64,000 bases of DNA from Sphingopyxis granuli NBRC 100800 (GCF_001591045.1 NZ_BCUA01000006.1:29596-93595), one strand, 5' to 3'; counted from the first letter of the stretch, positions 8,961 to 17,552 are shown. Made by a program: numbers and translations. Notes: generated by a model from the sequence alone, not told the origin.

Positions 8961-9776
8961 CTACAGCCCCGGCAGCAGGTCTTGGGACTGCGATTGATTC
9001 ATCGCGTGGCCGCGCACCAGCGACGCGCGAACGCGGTCCATGACGCGCTTGTCGGCCGCCGCGTCGGCGTCGTCGCGTTCCATGTCGGGCAATTCGAGTT
9101 GCGTCGCAGGTTCGGGCTGAGGCGGCTTCTCGTCGATCGACGGATGCCGCTGCTGCTGCAAGCCGCCGTCCTCGTCCGCACCGGGTTCCTCGTCCGCTTT
9201 GCCGAGCCTGCTATCGGGCGCGCTGACCAGCCCGGTCCAGTCGTCGGGGCGGCTTGGCGGTCGGTCGGCATAGTCGCCAACCGCGAGCGCGGGCGGCGGC
9301 AGGAGCCGCGCGCGGAAATTGGCGTCCTTATAATATTGCAGCTTCTTCGCCCGGATCGGGGCCATACCAGACACAAGAACCAGCTCGTCGGCGGGCGGAA
9401 GCTGCATGACCTCGCCTTGGGTCAGCAGCGGGCGCGCCGTCTCCTGCCGACTGACCATGACGTGCGCGAGCCAGGGGGCGAGCCTGTGGCCCGCATAGTT
9501 CCGCATGGCGCGCTGTTCGGTCGCGACGCCGAGAGCATCGGAAACCCTCTTTGCCGTCCGCTCGTCATTGGTCGAGAAAACGACGCGCACATGGCAATTA
9601 TCGAGGATCGAATTATGCTCGCCGTAGGCCTTATCGACCTGGTTGAGCGACTGCGCGATCAGATAGACCCGGATTCCATAGCCTGCCATGAAGGCGAGGC
9701 TCGTCTCGAAGAAATCGAGCCGCCCCAAGGCGACGAACTCGTCGAGCATCATCAGAAGCTCATGCTTGCGCGGCAT
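8961..9776 (-). CDS. traG: TraG/VirD4 coupling protein, C-terminal part (separate frame)
   Basis: Carries the C-terminal half of the type IV coupling protein: Walker B (LLMMLDEF), the GRLDFFETSLAFMAGYGIR segment, QSLNQVDKAYG, and a poorly conserved polar tail. It begins at an ATG (9776) lying inside the end of the N-terminal ORF, overlapping it by 17 bases in another frame. In homologues these two parts are one protein of about 650 residues. The 271-residue product lacks Walker A, so alone it should not hydrolyse ATP. The cause may be a frameshift mutation, a real split gene with coupled translation, or a sequence error. Confidence 0.85.
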   Translation of the reverse strand: MPRKHELLMMLDEFVALGRLDFFETSLAFMAGYGIRVYLIAQSLNQVDKAYGEHNSILDNCHVRVVFSTNDERTAKRVSDALGVATEQRAMRNYAGHRLAPWLAHVMVSRQETARPLLTQGEVMQLPPADELVLVSGMAPIRAKKLQYYKDANFRARLLPPPALAVGDYADRPPSRPDDWTGLVSAPDSRLGKADEEPGADEDGGLQQQRHPSIDEKPPQPEPATQLELPDMERDDADAAADKRVMDRVRASLVRGHAMNQSQSQDLLPGL

Positions 9777-10965
9777 CGAGCTTCTCCGTGAGGCGGCGGC
9801 CGATCTGATTGAGCATCAGGCGCACAAGCGGCTTGGTGCGGCTAATGTCGGACGGCGGAATGACCAGGTAGAGCGAGACGGGATGATCGGCTTCGGCCAA
9901 GTCGGCAATGCGCCAGTCGCAACGCGACGTGACGGCCGCGACGGTGGGGTCGCGATAGAGGCCGAGGAACGACATGGCCGTCGAGAGAACGCCCGATCGC
10001 TCATTCTCCGATTTGTTCAGCACCTCGCGCGCGGCGGACGCGACGACCGGGTGGACCTGCGGCGCTTCCTTCGTGCCGAGATGATTGGTGGTCATCATCC
10101 GGCGCAGCGTCGTCACGAACGGGCGCTGCGGATCGGACAGGAAGGTTGCGACGCGGGCGAGCGTCTTTTCTTCCTCGGCATAGAGTATGTGGAGGATCGC
10201 GCCGACCAGCAGCGAGTGCGATGTTTTCTCCCAGTGGTTCCGACGCTCCAGCGCCCCTTCGGGATCGACCAATATGTCGGCGATGTTCTGAACGTCGCGA
10301 ACCTCGTTCGCGCCCTTCCTGACCTCCAACAGCGGATTATATTTTGCCGATCGAAGGTCGGTCGGGTTGAACAGCAGGACGTGCGAAAAGCACGCGCGCC
10401 AGCCCGCGGTAAGCTGCCAGTTCTCGCCCTTTATATCGTGGACGATGGCCGAGCCGGTCCAGCTTAGCAGCGTCGGGATGACGAGGCCGACGCCTTTGCC
10501 GCTCCGCGTCGGCGCGAACGCCATGACATGCTCCGGCCCGTCGTGGCGAAGGTAGCGCTCGCGCAGACGACCAAGGAAAACACCGCGCTCGCTAAGCAGC
10601 CCGGCGCGGTCGATCTCGCCTTTTGTCGCCCAGCGCGCCGAGCCGTATGTCGTGACATGGCGCGACTGGCGCGCGCGCCATAGCGACCCGGCGATGGCGG
10701 ACGCGCAGCCGAGAAAGCCGCTGGCTCCCGCGATCATCCCGGCCTTGTCGAAGACCTCCGGCGCGTAGGCCTCGTAGTGATACCACCAAGGGAATATCGC
10801 CCACGGGCGATAGACCGGCGTGTCGAACAGAATGAACCATGCCGGCCCAAGCTGCGGCTGATAACCGAGCTGCGCCGCGCACCATTGCGTCGCGGCCCAG
10901 ACGCCCACGATGACGAGTGCGAAAACGACGAAAATCTGGCCTATCAGCAGCTTCGTGGGGGTCAC
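9760..10965 (-). CDS. traG: TraG/VirD4 coupling protein, N-terminal part
   Basis: Contains two N-terminal transmembrane segments (about residues 7-27 and 74-94), the conserved HVTTYGSARWAT motif, Walker A APTRSGKG at 151-158, and DIKGEN. The frame stops after LTEKLDAAQA, exactly where homologues continue into PRK-LLMLDEF. The coupling protein delivers the relaxase-DNA complex to the Trb channel and normally needs both Walker motifs in one chain. Together the two parts are almost full length, so little sequence has been lost. Confidence 0.85.
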   Translation of the reverse strand: MTPTKLLIGQIFVVFALVIVGVWAATQWCAAQLGYQPQLGPAWFILFDTPVYRPWAIFPWWYHYEAYAPEVFDKAGMIAGASGFLGCASAIAGSLWRARQSRHVTTYGSARWATKGEIDRAGLLSERGVFLGRLRERYLRHDGPEHVMAFAPTRSGKGVGLVIPTLLSWTGSAIVHDIKGENWQLTAGWRACFSHVLLFNPTDLRSAKYNPLLEVRKGANEVRDVQNIADILVDPEGALERRNHWEKTSHSLLVGAILHILYAEEEKTLARVATFLSDPQRPFVTTLRRMMTTNHLGTKEAPQVHPVVASAAREVLNKSENERSGVLSTAMSFLGLYRDPTVAAVTSRCDWRIADLAEADHPVSLYLVIPPSDISRTKPLVRLMLNQIGRRLTEKLDAAQA

Positions 10966-11209
10966 GGTTTTCTCCCGGCGACGCAGTGATTTGCGTCACC
11001 GGCAAAAATCAGCCGGGCGAGAAAAATCGCATACTACCGTTGTGGCGCACGATGACGCGCGGAGACGCAGCGGGGGTGACTATCTTGTATAGAATCACGC
11101 CAAATCGGTCGCTATCGCCTGACCATTGACGATTTCGCAAAATCGTTGACCGGGTATGCGCGAGCCAGAAGCCCAAATCCGAAAGCAAGGCCCATGGGGC
11201 AACAATATT

Positions 11210-11243
11210 GACGCAATGACCGTATCGACGCAATGACCGTATC
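11210..11243. repeat. Perfect tandem duplication of a 17-base unit
   Basis: The unit GACGCAATGACCGTATC occurs twice head to tail, at 11210-11226 and 11227-11243, with no mismatch. It lies 55-88 bases before the methylase start and directly abuts a palindrome. It could be a duplicated regulator site or a recent slippage product. Confidence 0.85.
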
Positions 11244-11257
11244 AATGTTTCATTGAT
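11241..11257. promoter_or_regulatory. Palindrome before the methylase gene, possible operator
   Basis: ATCAATGTTTCATTGAT is a perfect inverted repeat (7-base arms, 3-base spacer) about 40 bases before the methylase start. The position suits a repressor site, but no dedicated regulator gene is adjacent. Confidence 0.45.
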
Positions 11258-11297
11258 GGCTTGGCGATAGAGACCTGCGCGCGTAAGGGGAGCGGCC

Positions 11298-12164
11298 ATG
11301 AGCGATGAGCAGGAATTCGGCAGAAAAGCCAAGGACCGCAACGGCCCGGGGGTTACGCCGTTCCGCTATCCTGGTGGCAAGGCGTTCTTGGCCGATTTGC
11401 TTGAATCGAAGATACGCACCTACAAGAAAATTACCACATATGCGGAGCCCTATGCAGGCGGTGCTGGCGCAGCCATCGAATTGATGGCCCGCGGAACAGT
11501 TGAACGAATCGCCCTCAATGACTTTGACAGGCGCATCCATTCGGCATGGTGGGCGATATTGCATCGGACTGATGATTTCGTAGAACGCATCCGCGCGACC
11601 ACAGTGGACCTCGCCACTTGGTATGCTTGTCGCCAGATTGTAGAAGAAAATAGGCTGGACGGCGACCCGTTTGAGTTGGGGTTCGCCACCTATTTCCTAA
11701 ATCGAACGAACCGCTCCGGTGTTATCGTTGGCGCCGGCCCTATCGGGGGATATGCTCAGACCGGTAAATGGCTCATTGACGCGCGTTGGTATCCCGACAC
11801 TATGTGCAAGCGCATCATCTGGTTGGGCCAACGCCGAGATCGGATCGAACTCACCAATCTCGACGGCATCGCCTTCATCAAGTCGTTCCCGAAAAAGCGT
11901 GCGAAGGAGACGTTTTTCTTTATCGACCCTCCCTATGTGCAGGCAGGTGCGAAGCTTTATCTTAATGCCATGAATGATCTAAAACATCGTGATCTTGCCC
12001 AGTATTTAACGGGTAATCCAACGGTGCCAAATTGGCTCGTCACCTATGATGATTGTCAGCTCATTCGAGAGGTTTACGCGGCGGCCAGCGTCGAGCAGAT
12101 ACCCGTGCGTTATAGTCTTCAGCGCAAGCGCACAGAACATGAAATTTGCGTGGTTCCTGCTTAG
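11298..12164 (+). CDS. Dam-type DNA adenine N6-methyltransferase (D12 class)
   Basis: Transfers a methyl group from S-adenosylmethionine to adenine in DNA. The 288-residue product has the D12-class hallmarks in order: FRYPGGK at 22-28, AEPYAGGAGA at about 49-58 (SAM-binding FxGxG-like), and the catalytic DPPY at 210-213. It is the only gene in this part of the element on the plus strand, and ends tail to tail with the next gene, overlapping by 4 bases. Base composition is clearly less GC-rich than the trb genes, suggesting separate acquisition. It could be an orphan methylase or the modification arm of a cassette with the next two genes. Confidence 0.88.
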   Translation: MSDEQEFGRKAKDRNGPGVTPFRYPGGKAFLADLLESKIRTYKKITTYAEPYAGGAGAAIELMARGTVERIALNDFDRRIHSAWWAILHRTDDFVERIRATTVDLATWYACRQIVEENRLDGDPFELGFATYFLNRTNRSGVIVGAGPIGGYAQTGKWLIDARWYPDTMCKRIIWLGQRRDRIELTNLDGIAFIKSFPKKRAKETFFFIDPPYVQAGAKLYLNAMNDLKHRDLAQYLTGNPTVPNWLVTYDDCQLIREVYAAASVEQIPVRYSLQRKRTEHEICVVPA

Positions 12165-13147
12165 GCAGCCCTTTGCTCATTCCGATAGCGCACCAGCCAT
12201 GACAGCAAAGAGTGCGCGCGATCTACCTCGTCCACATGGACTCCGTTCACGGTAGCCAACTCTATTCCTTTCATAGCAGCCTTCGGCGTTCTCAGCCGGT
12301 CTAGGATGTGACCGTGCCTTTTGCCGTAAAGCTTATGGTCGTCTTCGCTGAGCCGAAACGGAACAACCGTTAGACCGACCATCGAGCATGCGGGCCTGTC
12401 CAAAAAGTAACCGCCGAGAAACTGGTCGAGTTCGTCATTGGCGCTTTTGCCGCTCCAATTATGCCCGCTGGCGGCTTGTCCGAAATACATCATTGCCGGA
12501 GGCGGCAGGCCGTTGTCGGCGTGCCGCCATGCGATCACGTCCATGCCTCCATCTTTTGCCTTTTTGGCCGCTTCGGGGCCAGGCGGAACGCGCGGAGTTC
12601 CTGTGCCTGATCCTTCGCAGCAGCGGCCCACGGCTTCCGTTATGGTTTCACCGCTTGCCCGCGGCCAGCCGAAAGAGACCGCTGGCCCCTGCACATGCCC
12701 AGCAACCGCGAGCGTCGCGAGTGTCTGGAATTGCCTCTTGCGGACCTTCGCCGCCTCATCGCCGGAGGGTGGATTGCTCAAGATTGGCGATTTCGTAAAA
12801 TGCGAAATGACTAGGCAGGTTAGATAAAAGCCGAGACCACGCCGCTCGCCCCGCGGCTTTAGACGCAATTCCTCGCCATCTTCGCTTAAAACAAAAGGAT
12901 AGGCATCGCCCAAGGAAGCAACTCGCGAGTTAATTTCATTTTCGATGGTTTCCCGCCGTTCGTCTTTTTCTGCGTCCGCTGTGCCATTATCTTCCGCATG
13001 ATCCTCTTTCTGGATCTCGGTTGTATTGTCTATTTCGTCTAACCTCGCGCGGCCCTTCTCATCAAAAAAAGCAGTAAGTTCCAGCCAATCGACAAGGATG
13101 AAGGAGTCAGCGTCAAGGGCCGGAGGCGCGACAGCAGTGATCGCCAT
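12161..13147 (-). CDS. Unknown protein with a nuclease-like core; possible restriction component
   Basis: 328 residues from ATG at 13147, four bases after the upstream ParB-fold gene; the in-frame extension to 13297 overlaps that gene and is rejected. I do not recognise a named family. The C-terminal half has GGMDVIAWR (D203) followed about 20 residues later by MMYFGQAASGHNW and a lysine at 234. This resembles a PD-(D/E)XK core in which Q replaces the usual acidic residue and the lysine has moved. An acidic low-complexity stretch covers residues 40-70. The gene pair faces a Dam-type methylase, which makes a restriction role plausible but unproven. Confidence 0.5.
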   Translation of the reverse strand: MAITAVAPPALDADSFILVDWLELTAFFDEKGRARLDEIDNTTEIQKEDHAEDNGTADAEKDERRETIENEINSRVASLGDAYPFVLSEDGEELRLKPRGERRGLGFYLTCLVISHFTKSPILSNPPSGDEAAKVRKRQFQTLATLAVAGHVQGPAVSFGWPRASGETITEAVGRCCEGSGTGTPRVPPGPEAAKKAKDGGMDVIAWRHADNGLPPPAMMYFGQAASGHNWSGKSANDELDQFLGGYFLDRPACSMVGLTVVPFRLSEDDHKLYGKRHGHILDRLRTPKAAMKGIELATVNGVHVDEVDRAHSLLSWLVRYRNEQRAA

Positions 13148-13151
13148 TATC

Positions 13152-14288
13152 TTATTCGTCCGACGCTTGTTGTGCGGCGAGCGTGGTATGGATGAAAGTC
13201 GCGCGTTTGCGAATGTCATCAGCGATCTCAATGGTTTCGCTGTCGTTGTCCGCGTTGGTGATCTCGGCCACAGCTTGATGCAATGATGCCTGTGCATCGA
13301 CCAAGGCTTTGCTGAAACGATCGCTTCCTTCGACAGTCAACGATAGCGCCGCCGCAAGATCATGCCGTTCGAGCATAACCTTTCGGGCGACGGCATGACC
13401 CAAAACGCGCTTAAGCAATGAGAGGTCAGGATTCTGCGTCTTAATGACAGGCTCGACGCGTTCTGCCTTGCTGCCGTATAGCCACAAGAGCAGCGTCCGC
13501 AAATTCTCATGAAAGTCGGGGCGTATTGGATTCCGCTCTGGATTTGCGGAGCGATCCGCGCGCCCGAGGCCAACAAAATCTCGAAACTCTGTATAGGTCA
13601 ACGCAGTGTAAAGATGGGAGAAACTAAAGTTTCTTTTTACTCGGTCTTCCACCCTAAAAAGTTCAAGCTGTTGGGCTTGTTGCAGCACGTAAACTGCGCT
13701 TACGATGCGATAAAGCGTGTCGTGCTTATCACCCATTCGCGCCGCGATTTCATTGAGACTAAGCCCCGCATCGCCTTTCGCTACCTCGTCGTCCAGCCAG
13801 CGTGCAGCATAGAGCGCCTTAGCGTAGGCATCCCATCCTTGCGGTCCATTGATGTGCTTAAAACCGATCAGGTTGCGCGCTTCATCTTCGTGAAGCACTT
13901 TGAAAGCGGTAACCTCTTGAAGAGTTGCGCGGACCTCAGGTGAAATCTCAGGAATTGTAACGCCAGCTTCGGCAGCTAACCCCGGATCGAGCAAGCTCTT
14001 GAGGGCAGCTAAACGCCGATTACCTTCCAGCACGACCAGTTCGTCGTCACGAGGGATGACGATCAGGGGTTCGATGTCGATGTAGCCACTCGCCGCGATC
14101 GATTGGATCAGTTCGCCTAGATCGGCAGTTCGATCAAGGTAGGCAATAATCGCGCCATCGGTCGCGTTGTTGGGCTGCTTGTCAGGCGTAAAGCGAGGGT
14201 TCGAGACGTCGAAGGCCAGCTTCGCAGGTGGAACTTTGTCCCGCTGACCTGCTGAAAAATATTGATCCCACCAAGCCATTCGGCGCAT
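13152..14288 (-). CDS. ParB/sulfiredoxin-fold protein
   Basis: 378 residues. The N-terminal domain has the ParB-type layout: GELIQSIAASGYIDIEPLIV, then the signature EGNRRLAALK at 88-97. The middle and C-terminal parts (from about 150) are helical without clear motifs. This fold binds nucleotides or nicks DNA in several families (ParB CTPases, Srx, DndB-like and DGQHR proteins). It is probably co-transcribed with the nuclease-like gene four bases downstream. It is clearly distinct from the larger ParB-family gene of the ICE core at 17916-19700. ATG at 14288 or 14279 are both possible starts. Confidence 0.7.
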   Translation of the reverse strand: MRRMAWWDQYFSAGQRDKVPPAKLAFDVSNPRFTPDKQPNNATDGAIIAYLDRTADLGELIQSIAASGYIDIEPLIVIPRDDELVVLEGNRRLAALKSLLDPGLAAEAGVTIPEISPEVRATLQEVTAFKVLHEDEARNLIGFKHINGPQGWDAYAKALYAARWLDDEVAKGDAGLSLNEIAARMGDKHDTLYRIVSAVYVLQQAQQLELFRVEDRVKRNFSFSHLYTALTYTEFRDFVGLGRADRSANPERNPIRPDFHENLRTLLLWLYGSKAERVEPVIKTQNPDLSLLKRVLGHAVARKVMLERHDLAAALSLTVEGSDRFSKALVDAQASLHQAVAEITNADNDSETIEIADDIRKRATFIHTTLAAQQASDE

Positions 14289-14405
14289 CGCTCCGTTCTG
14301 AATTGCTCACGAAACAGTGTAAGCCCACGCGCGGGCCGTTTCATAACTCTATTGAATGTTCACGCCTAGCGTTCGCTGGATGGGCTGTCCATTGCCAACA
14401 GCACG

Positions 14406-16430
14406 TCACGAAATGCTCGGCCCGCTGCGCTGCCGCCCGAACGTCCAGCTTATGCCGCCATCGCGCATGATGCCTGACACGCTCTTGCCGATATGCCGCT
14501 CCATCACCGGACGCCACGGAATCAGAACAAAATCGCGCGACCGCTCGACCAGGGCTTGCCGCCCGCTCGTCATATCGACGGCGCGGACCAACCCGCCCTG
14601 TATCGACTCCCGCGGCCTCGCTTCGGCGAAGGGCTTGCCAATTTCATCCGATAGCTGGCTCGCGACGCGCAGCAGCTCGCGCCGCAGCAGGGCCGCGAGC
14701 ATGTTGCGGCGATAGATGGTTCGCCCCTCCTGTGCCTCGGCCAGCCCCTCGGCAACCAGCCATTGCCGTCGCATCGCTTGCGCGGCGCGAACCTCGCTTC
14801 CGAAACCGGCATCGCGAAGCGGCGCCGGACTATCGGCGACCAACTCCCGGTCGAGCCACGTCGCGGCCTCGGCCCCCGGCAGCTTGTCGAGCGGCACGGC
14901 CGACAGCGTTTCGACGGTGACAGGCCGGTCGCGAAGCTGGCGCGCCTCGAACGCTTCCACCTTGTCGAGATGGTCGGGAGTGATGACCCAGCTTCCGTCG
15001 GGTTCGCGCTCGACGTTTCGCATGACGCGCCGCATGGCTTCCAGACGCCGGACGTGGCTTTCCGCAAACCGTTCGCTGGCGGTCGGGTCGTGCCGCAAAT
15101 GCGCGTCGATCGTGTAGCGCCCACCATTCGCGGTCGCGACCTCGGCAATCGTGCGATCGACGGGACGAACGCCGCTGCTGCTACGTGGTGCGATCTCGAC
15201 AATCGCGTCTTTGGGGATCGGGCTGACCGCTTCGCCCTTGCCGATCTCGGCATAATGGGTGCGCCCGTCGATCGCCTCGACGATGACATAATGGCGATCG
15301 GCATATTCGTCCGACAGCCCGCGTTCGACGACACGGCCGATAAGCGGGCGGGCATCGGATGCGGTCGGGTCATAAATGACCTGATCGACTATCGCGGGCG
15401 CGTTTCCGCGCGCCGCATATGCGCGCTGCATGGTGCGGATAATGTCGTCGCGCTCGCCCATGCGGCGCAGCGTGTCGGCAAGATCGGGGGCGAGCTGCCA
15501 ATGCGCCGCGCCGTGCCGCGTCGCCAGCCCGAGACGTTCGAGCTTCTTGAGCCGACCCATGCGAATAGCCTGATCGAACGCGCCGCGCGCGTTGGAACTG
15601 ACAAGAATATCCTTGTCGGCCTCTCGCAGCATCGCGCGGTCTATGCTGGTCAACCGCTCCTGTTCCACCTCGGCGCGAAGGCGCTGCTCGATCGCATGAT
15701 CGGTGCGCGGGCCAAGGTCGAGGTCGACCAGCTCTGAGGCACGCTCGCGCAGGCCGTGGCTGATATAGTCGCGCGCGATAATCAAATCCTTGCCGCGCTC
15801 GTCCTTGCCGCGCACGATGATATGGGTGTGCGGGTGGCCGGTGTTATAGTGATCGACCGCCACCCAATCGAGTTTGGTCCCCAAATCCTCTTCGACCCGC
15901 TGCATCAGCCGCCGGGTCAGCGGCTTGAGGTCGTCATATTCCATGCCGTCCTCGGCGCTGACGATGAAGCGGAATTGATGGCGATCGCCCTTCGCCGGTT
16001 CGAGCCAGGCATTACGGTCCACCGCGTCACCGTCGGCGCTATAGAGTTGCCCGCGTCCGCCCTCGCGGGTCGTGCCGTCGCGCTCGACGTAGCGCAGATG
16101 CGCTTTGGCAACGTCGAATCCGTTGCCGCCGAGTTTGACGGTGCGAACCTTGACGATCACGCGCCGCTGGCGAAAGGCGGCGAAGCGGTCGCGCGATGAC
16201 AGGACGAGACCGACGCCAGCGCCGCGCCCGATGCGGCTGCCGGTAAAAGCCGACTGCCGCGCGCGACCGGGAGCGCCGCCGCGCGCGAGATTGGTTGCAG
16301 CAATCACGCGCGAGAGGAACTTGCGCGGGCGCGGCTTCCGGCCCTTGTCGCCAAGGCGGCCGAGCCGCGGTTCAAAATCGTCGTTGGTGGATATGATCGG
16401 CGCCTTCGGTGGGAGAGAAAGCCCGATCAT
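14406..16430 (-). CDS. Relaxase (MOBP/VirD2-like) with DUF3363 domain
   Basis: Nicks the element at oriT and leads the strand into the recipient. The 674-residue product has a basic N-terminus, then the relaxase core with the histidine motif GHPHTH at 198-203 in the context LDWVAVDHYNTGHPHTHIIV, and a long C-terminal half (from about 300) that fits DUF3363. The start ATG at 16430 (MIGLSLPPKAPI) is preferred; an ORF extension to 16517 is Arg-rich and unlike the family. A candidate nic site lies about 170 bases upstream of this start. Confidence 0.9.
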   Translation of the reverse strand: MIGLSLPPKAPIISTNDDFEPRLGRLGDKGRKPRPRKFLSRVIAATNLARGGAPGRARQSAFTGSRIGRGAGVGLVLSSRDRFAAFRQRRVIVKVRTVKLGGNGFDVAKAHLRYVERDGTTREGGRGQLYSADGDAVDRNAWLEPAKGDRHQFRFIVSAEDGMEYDDLKPLTRRLMQRVEEDLGTKLDWVAVDHYNTGHPHTHIIVRGKDERGKDLIIARDYISHGLRERASELVDLDLGPRTDHAIEQRLRAEVEQERLTSIDRAMLREADKDILVSSNARGAFDQAIRMGRLKKLERLGLATRHGAAHWQLAPDLADTLRRMGERDDIIRTMQRAYAARGNAPAIVDQVIYDPTASDARPLIGRVVERGLSDEYADRHYVIVEAIDGRTHYAEIGKGEAVSPIPKDAIVEIAPRSSSGVRPVDRTIAEVATANGGRYTIDAHLRHDPTASERFAESHVRRLEAMRRVMRNVEREPDGSWVITPDHLDKVEAFEARQLRDRPVTVETLSAVPLDKLPGAEAATWLDRELVADSPAPLRDAGFGSEVRAAQAMRRQWLVAEGLAEAQEGRTIYRRNMLAALLRRELLRVASQLSDEIGKPFAEARPRESIQGGLVRAVDMTSGRQALVERSRDFVLIPWRPVMERHIGKSVSGIMRDGGISWTFGRQRSGPSIS

Positions 16431-16570
16431 GCGCGCGGCCCGGAGACATGAAAATCGGTGCCGCCGAATGTGGCGGAAAACCGCCGATTTTCGGCGCACC
16501 GGCACTGTCGCCAGCATGGCGGCACTGTTTTCCTCTCCCTAAAAACGATGTGCAGACAACAGCTTAGGCA

Positions 16571-16615
16571 TCATCCGCATAAGCGGACGGTGCCGTAGCT
16601 TTATATCTTGCCTTC
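16571..16615. other. oriT: Candidate origin of transfer (oriT)
   Basis: Just upstream of the relaxase gene, in non-coding DNA, lies TCCGCATAAGCGGA (16574-16587, perfect 5-base arms, 4-base loop). Seventeen bases further is TATCTTGCC (16604-16612). IncP-type relaxases nick at a consensus I recall as YATCCTG/Y, and this sequence matches with one change. The layout (inverted repeat, short spacer, nic motif, next to the relaxase gene) is typical. No experiment or alignment backs it here. Confidence 0.45.
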
Positions 16616-16680
16616 CGCGCCTTTCCTCACCGCCGGCCCCTTCGCATCACTCCTGGCCCATTCTCACGCCTCCCCGCGCG

Positions 16681-16718
16681 CAAAAAAGGGGAGCGACGCC
16701 ACGCGGACGCCGCTCCCC
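16681..16718 (-). terminator. Rho-independent terminator after the 53-residue gene
   Basis: Arms GGGGAGCG (16688-16695) and CGCTCCCC (16711-16718) pair perfectly. Read on the minus strand, the hairpin is followed by TTTTTT (16687-16682). It lies about 30 bases downstream of the small minus-strand gene at 16747-16908. Confidence 0.8.
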
Positions 16719-16746
16719 AAACCTTCCTCGCCGATCGCGCGCCGGC

Positions 16747-16908
16747 CTATTGCCAGCCCGCCTTCTCGGCTTCTCTCTGCACTCGATTGTGTCGCTTCCA
16801 GCGTCTCTCGGCGGCGCGCAATTCGGCCTCGATCTGACGCCGTTCGGCCGCGTCGTCGCACCAGGAAAGTTCGGCGCGCAGTTCCTCGATTTGCTGTTCA
16901 ATCGACAT
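16747..16908 (-). CDS. Small charged helical protein, 53 residues, unknown function
   Basis: ATG at 16908 is preceded by GGAGG with 8-base spacing, and the gene ends in TAG just before a good terminator. The product starts MSIEQQIEELRAEL and is mostly Glu/Arg/Ala, with heptad-like spacing suggesting one amphipathic or coiled-coil helix. It ends GWQ. The SD, terminator and codon use support a real gene. Similar small proteins sit beside relaxase genes in related elements as far as I recall, but I cannot name a family. Confidence 0.65.
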   Translation of the reverse strand: MSIEQQIEELRAELSWCDDAAERRQIEAELRAAERRWKRHNRVQREAEKAGWQ

Positions 16909-17231
16909 CTTCTTGCCTCCATCTTGCGAAAGATGAGGTCTCGCCCGGCGGCGGGCGGGCCGGGTCCAGGACCGCGAAGCGGCCGCGCCAGCGGGCGACG
17001 GGGGTGCCGATTTTGTCGTCGGCGAAGCGCCGCGCAGCGGCGTGAAGACGGCGGCAAAATTGGGGGCACCGGCGATCCTTGACGCGGCCCGTTCGCCGCC
17101 GGATGCTGGTCCTTGCTGAGCGGATTTCTTCCTCTCGTCCGCACAGCCACGCTCGCTTTACACGCCTCATTGCCCGCCTATTTGCGCATGGAAAACCCCG
17201 CGCTGATGGACAGCGCGGGGTGAAATTCGGC
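16909..17231. other. Intergenic region without a recognisable gene (323 bases)
   Basis: GC-rich DNA between the small 53-residue gene and DUF736. Apart from the DUF736 terminator at its right end and the SD of the small gene at its left end, I see no gene, repeat or promoter that I can defend. Long ORFs crossing it on either strand lack starts with SD sites and have shadow-like composition. Confidence 0.5.
17191..17220 (-). terminator. Rho-independent terminator after DUF736
   Basis: CCCCGCGCTG (17196-17205) pairs perfectly with CAGCGCGGGG (17211-17220) around a 5-base loop. On the minus strand it is followed by TTTTC. It begins 12 bases after the DUF736 stop. Confidence 0.82.
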
Positions 17232-17552
17232 TCAGTCGCCGGGGTTCCAGATGATCGCATAGGCGTCATCATCATCCTGCCCGGCAGCGCGTCCGAGATT
17301 GGCGTAGAGTGTGCGCGGACCGAGTTCGGGCGCCGACATCGCGAGGCGGATATATTCGCGCTGCGACACCTCGCCGGTGCGGATCCAGCCGCCACCCAGT
17401 TCTACGCCGTTCGACACCACGCGATAGTCGGGCTGCTCGCCGCTCTTGCCGCGATTGGGGACGATGGCGACCTCGGCATTGACCGATAGCGTCCTGATCG
17501 CGCCCCTGAACGACCCGTCGGGCTGGCGCTGCACATAACCGATTGCTGACAT
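17232..17552 (-). CDS. DUF736 family protein
   Basis: A 106-residue protein matching the DUF736 family common on alphaproteobacterial plasmids and ICEs: MSAIGYVQRQPDGSFRGAIR at the start, LSVNAEVAIVPN in the middle, and a tail about persisting/not-persisting protein residues (REYIRLAMSAPELGPRTLYANLG). Its function is unknown; a small beta-rich fold is likely. ATG at 17552 has AAGGAG seven bases upstream. It is a separate transcription unit, with a structured leader-like region upstream and a terminator downstream. Confidence 0.88.
   Translation of the reverse strand: MSAIGYVQRQPDGSFRGAIRTLSVNAEVAIVPNRGKSGEQPDYRVVSNGVELGGGWIRTGEVSQREYIRLAMSAPELGPRTLYANLGRAAGQDDDDAYAIIWNPGD

Larger units (their letters stand above)
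10966..11297. other. Intergenic region between traG and the dam-type gene (332 bases)
   Basis: No gene is visible. The stretch is more AT-rich than its left flank. It holds divergent upstream regions for traG (minus) and the methylase (plus), a tandem 17-base repeat and an adjacent palindrome (listed separately). The methylase start at 11298 is preceded by AGGGGAG. Confidence 0.6.

Noticed and set aside
16898..17395. Minus-strand ORF across the DUF736 end and the adjacent gap
   Set aside because: Reads through the DUF736 terminator in another frame, Arg/Ser-rich, and has no ribosome-binding site.
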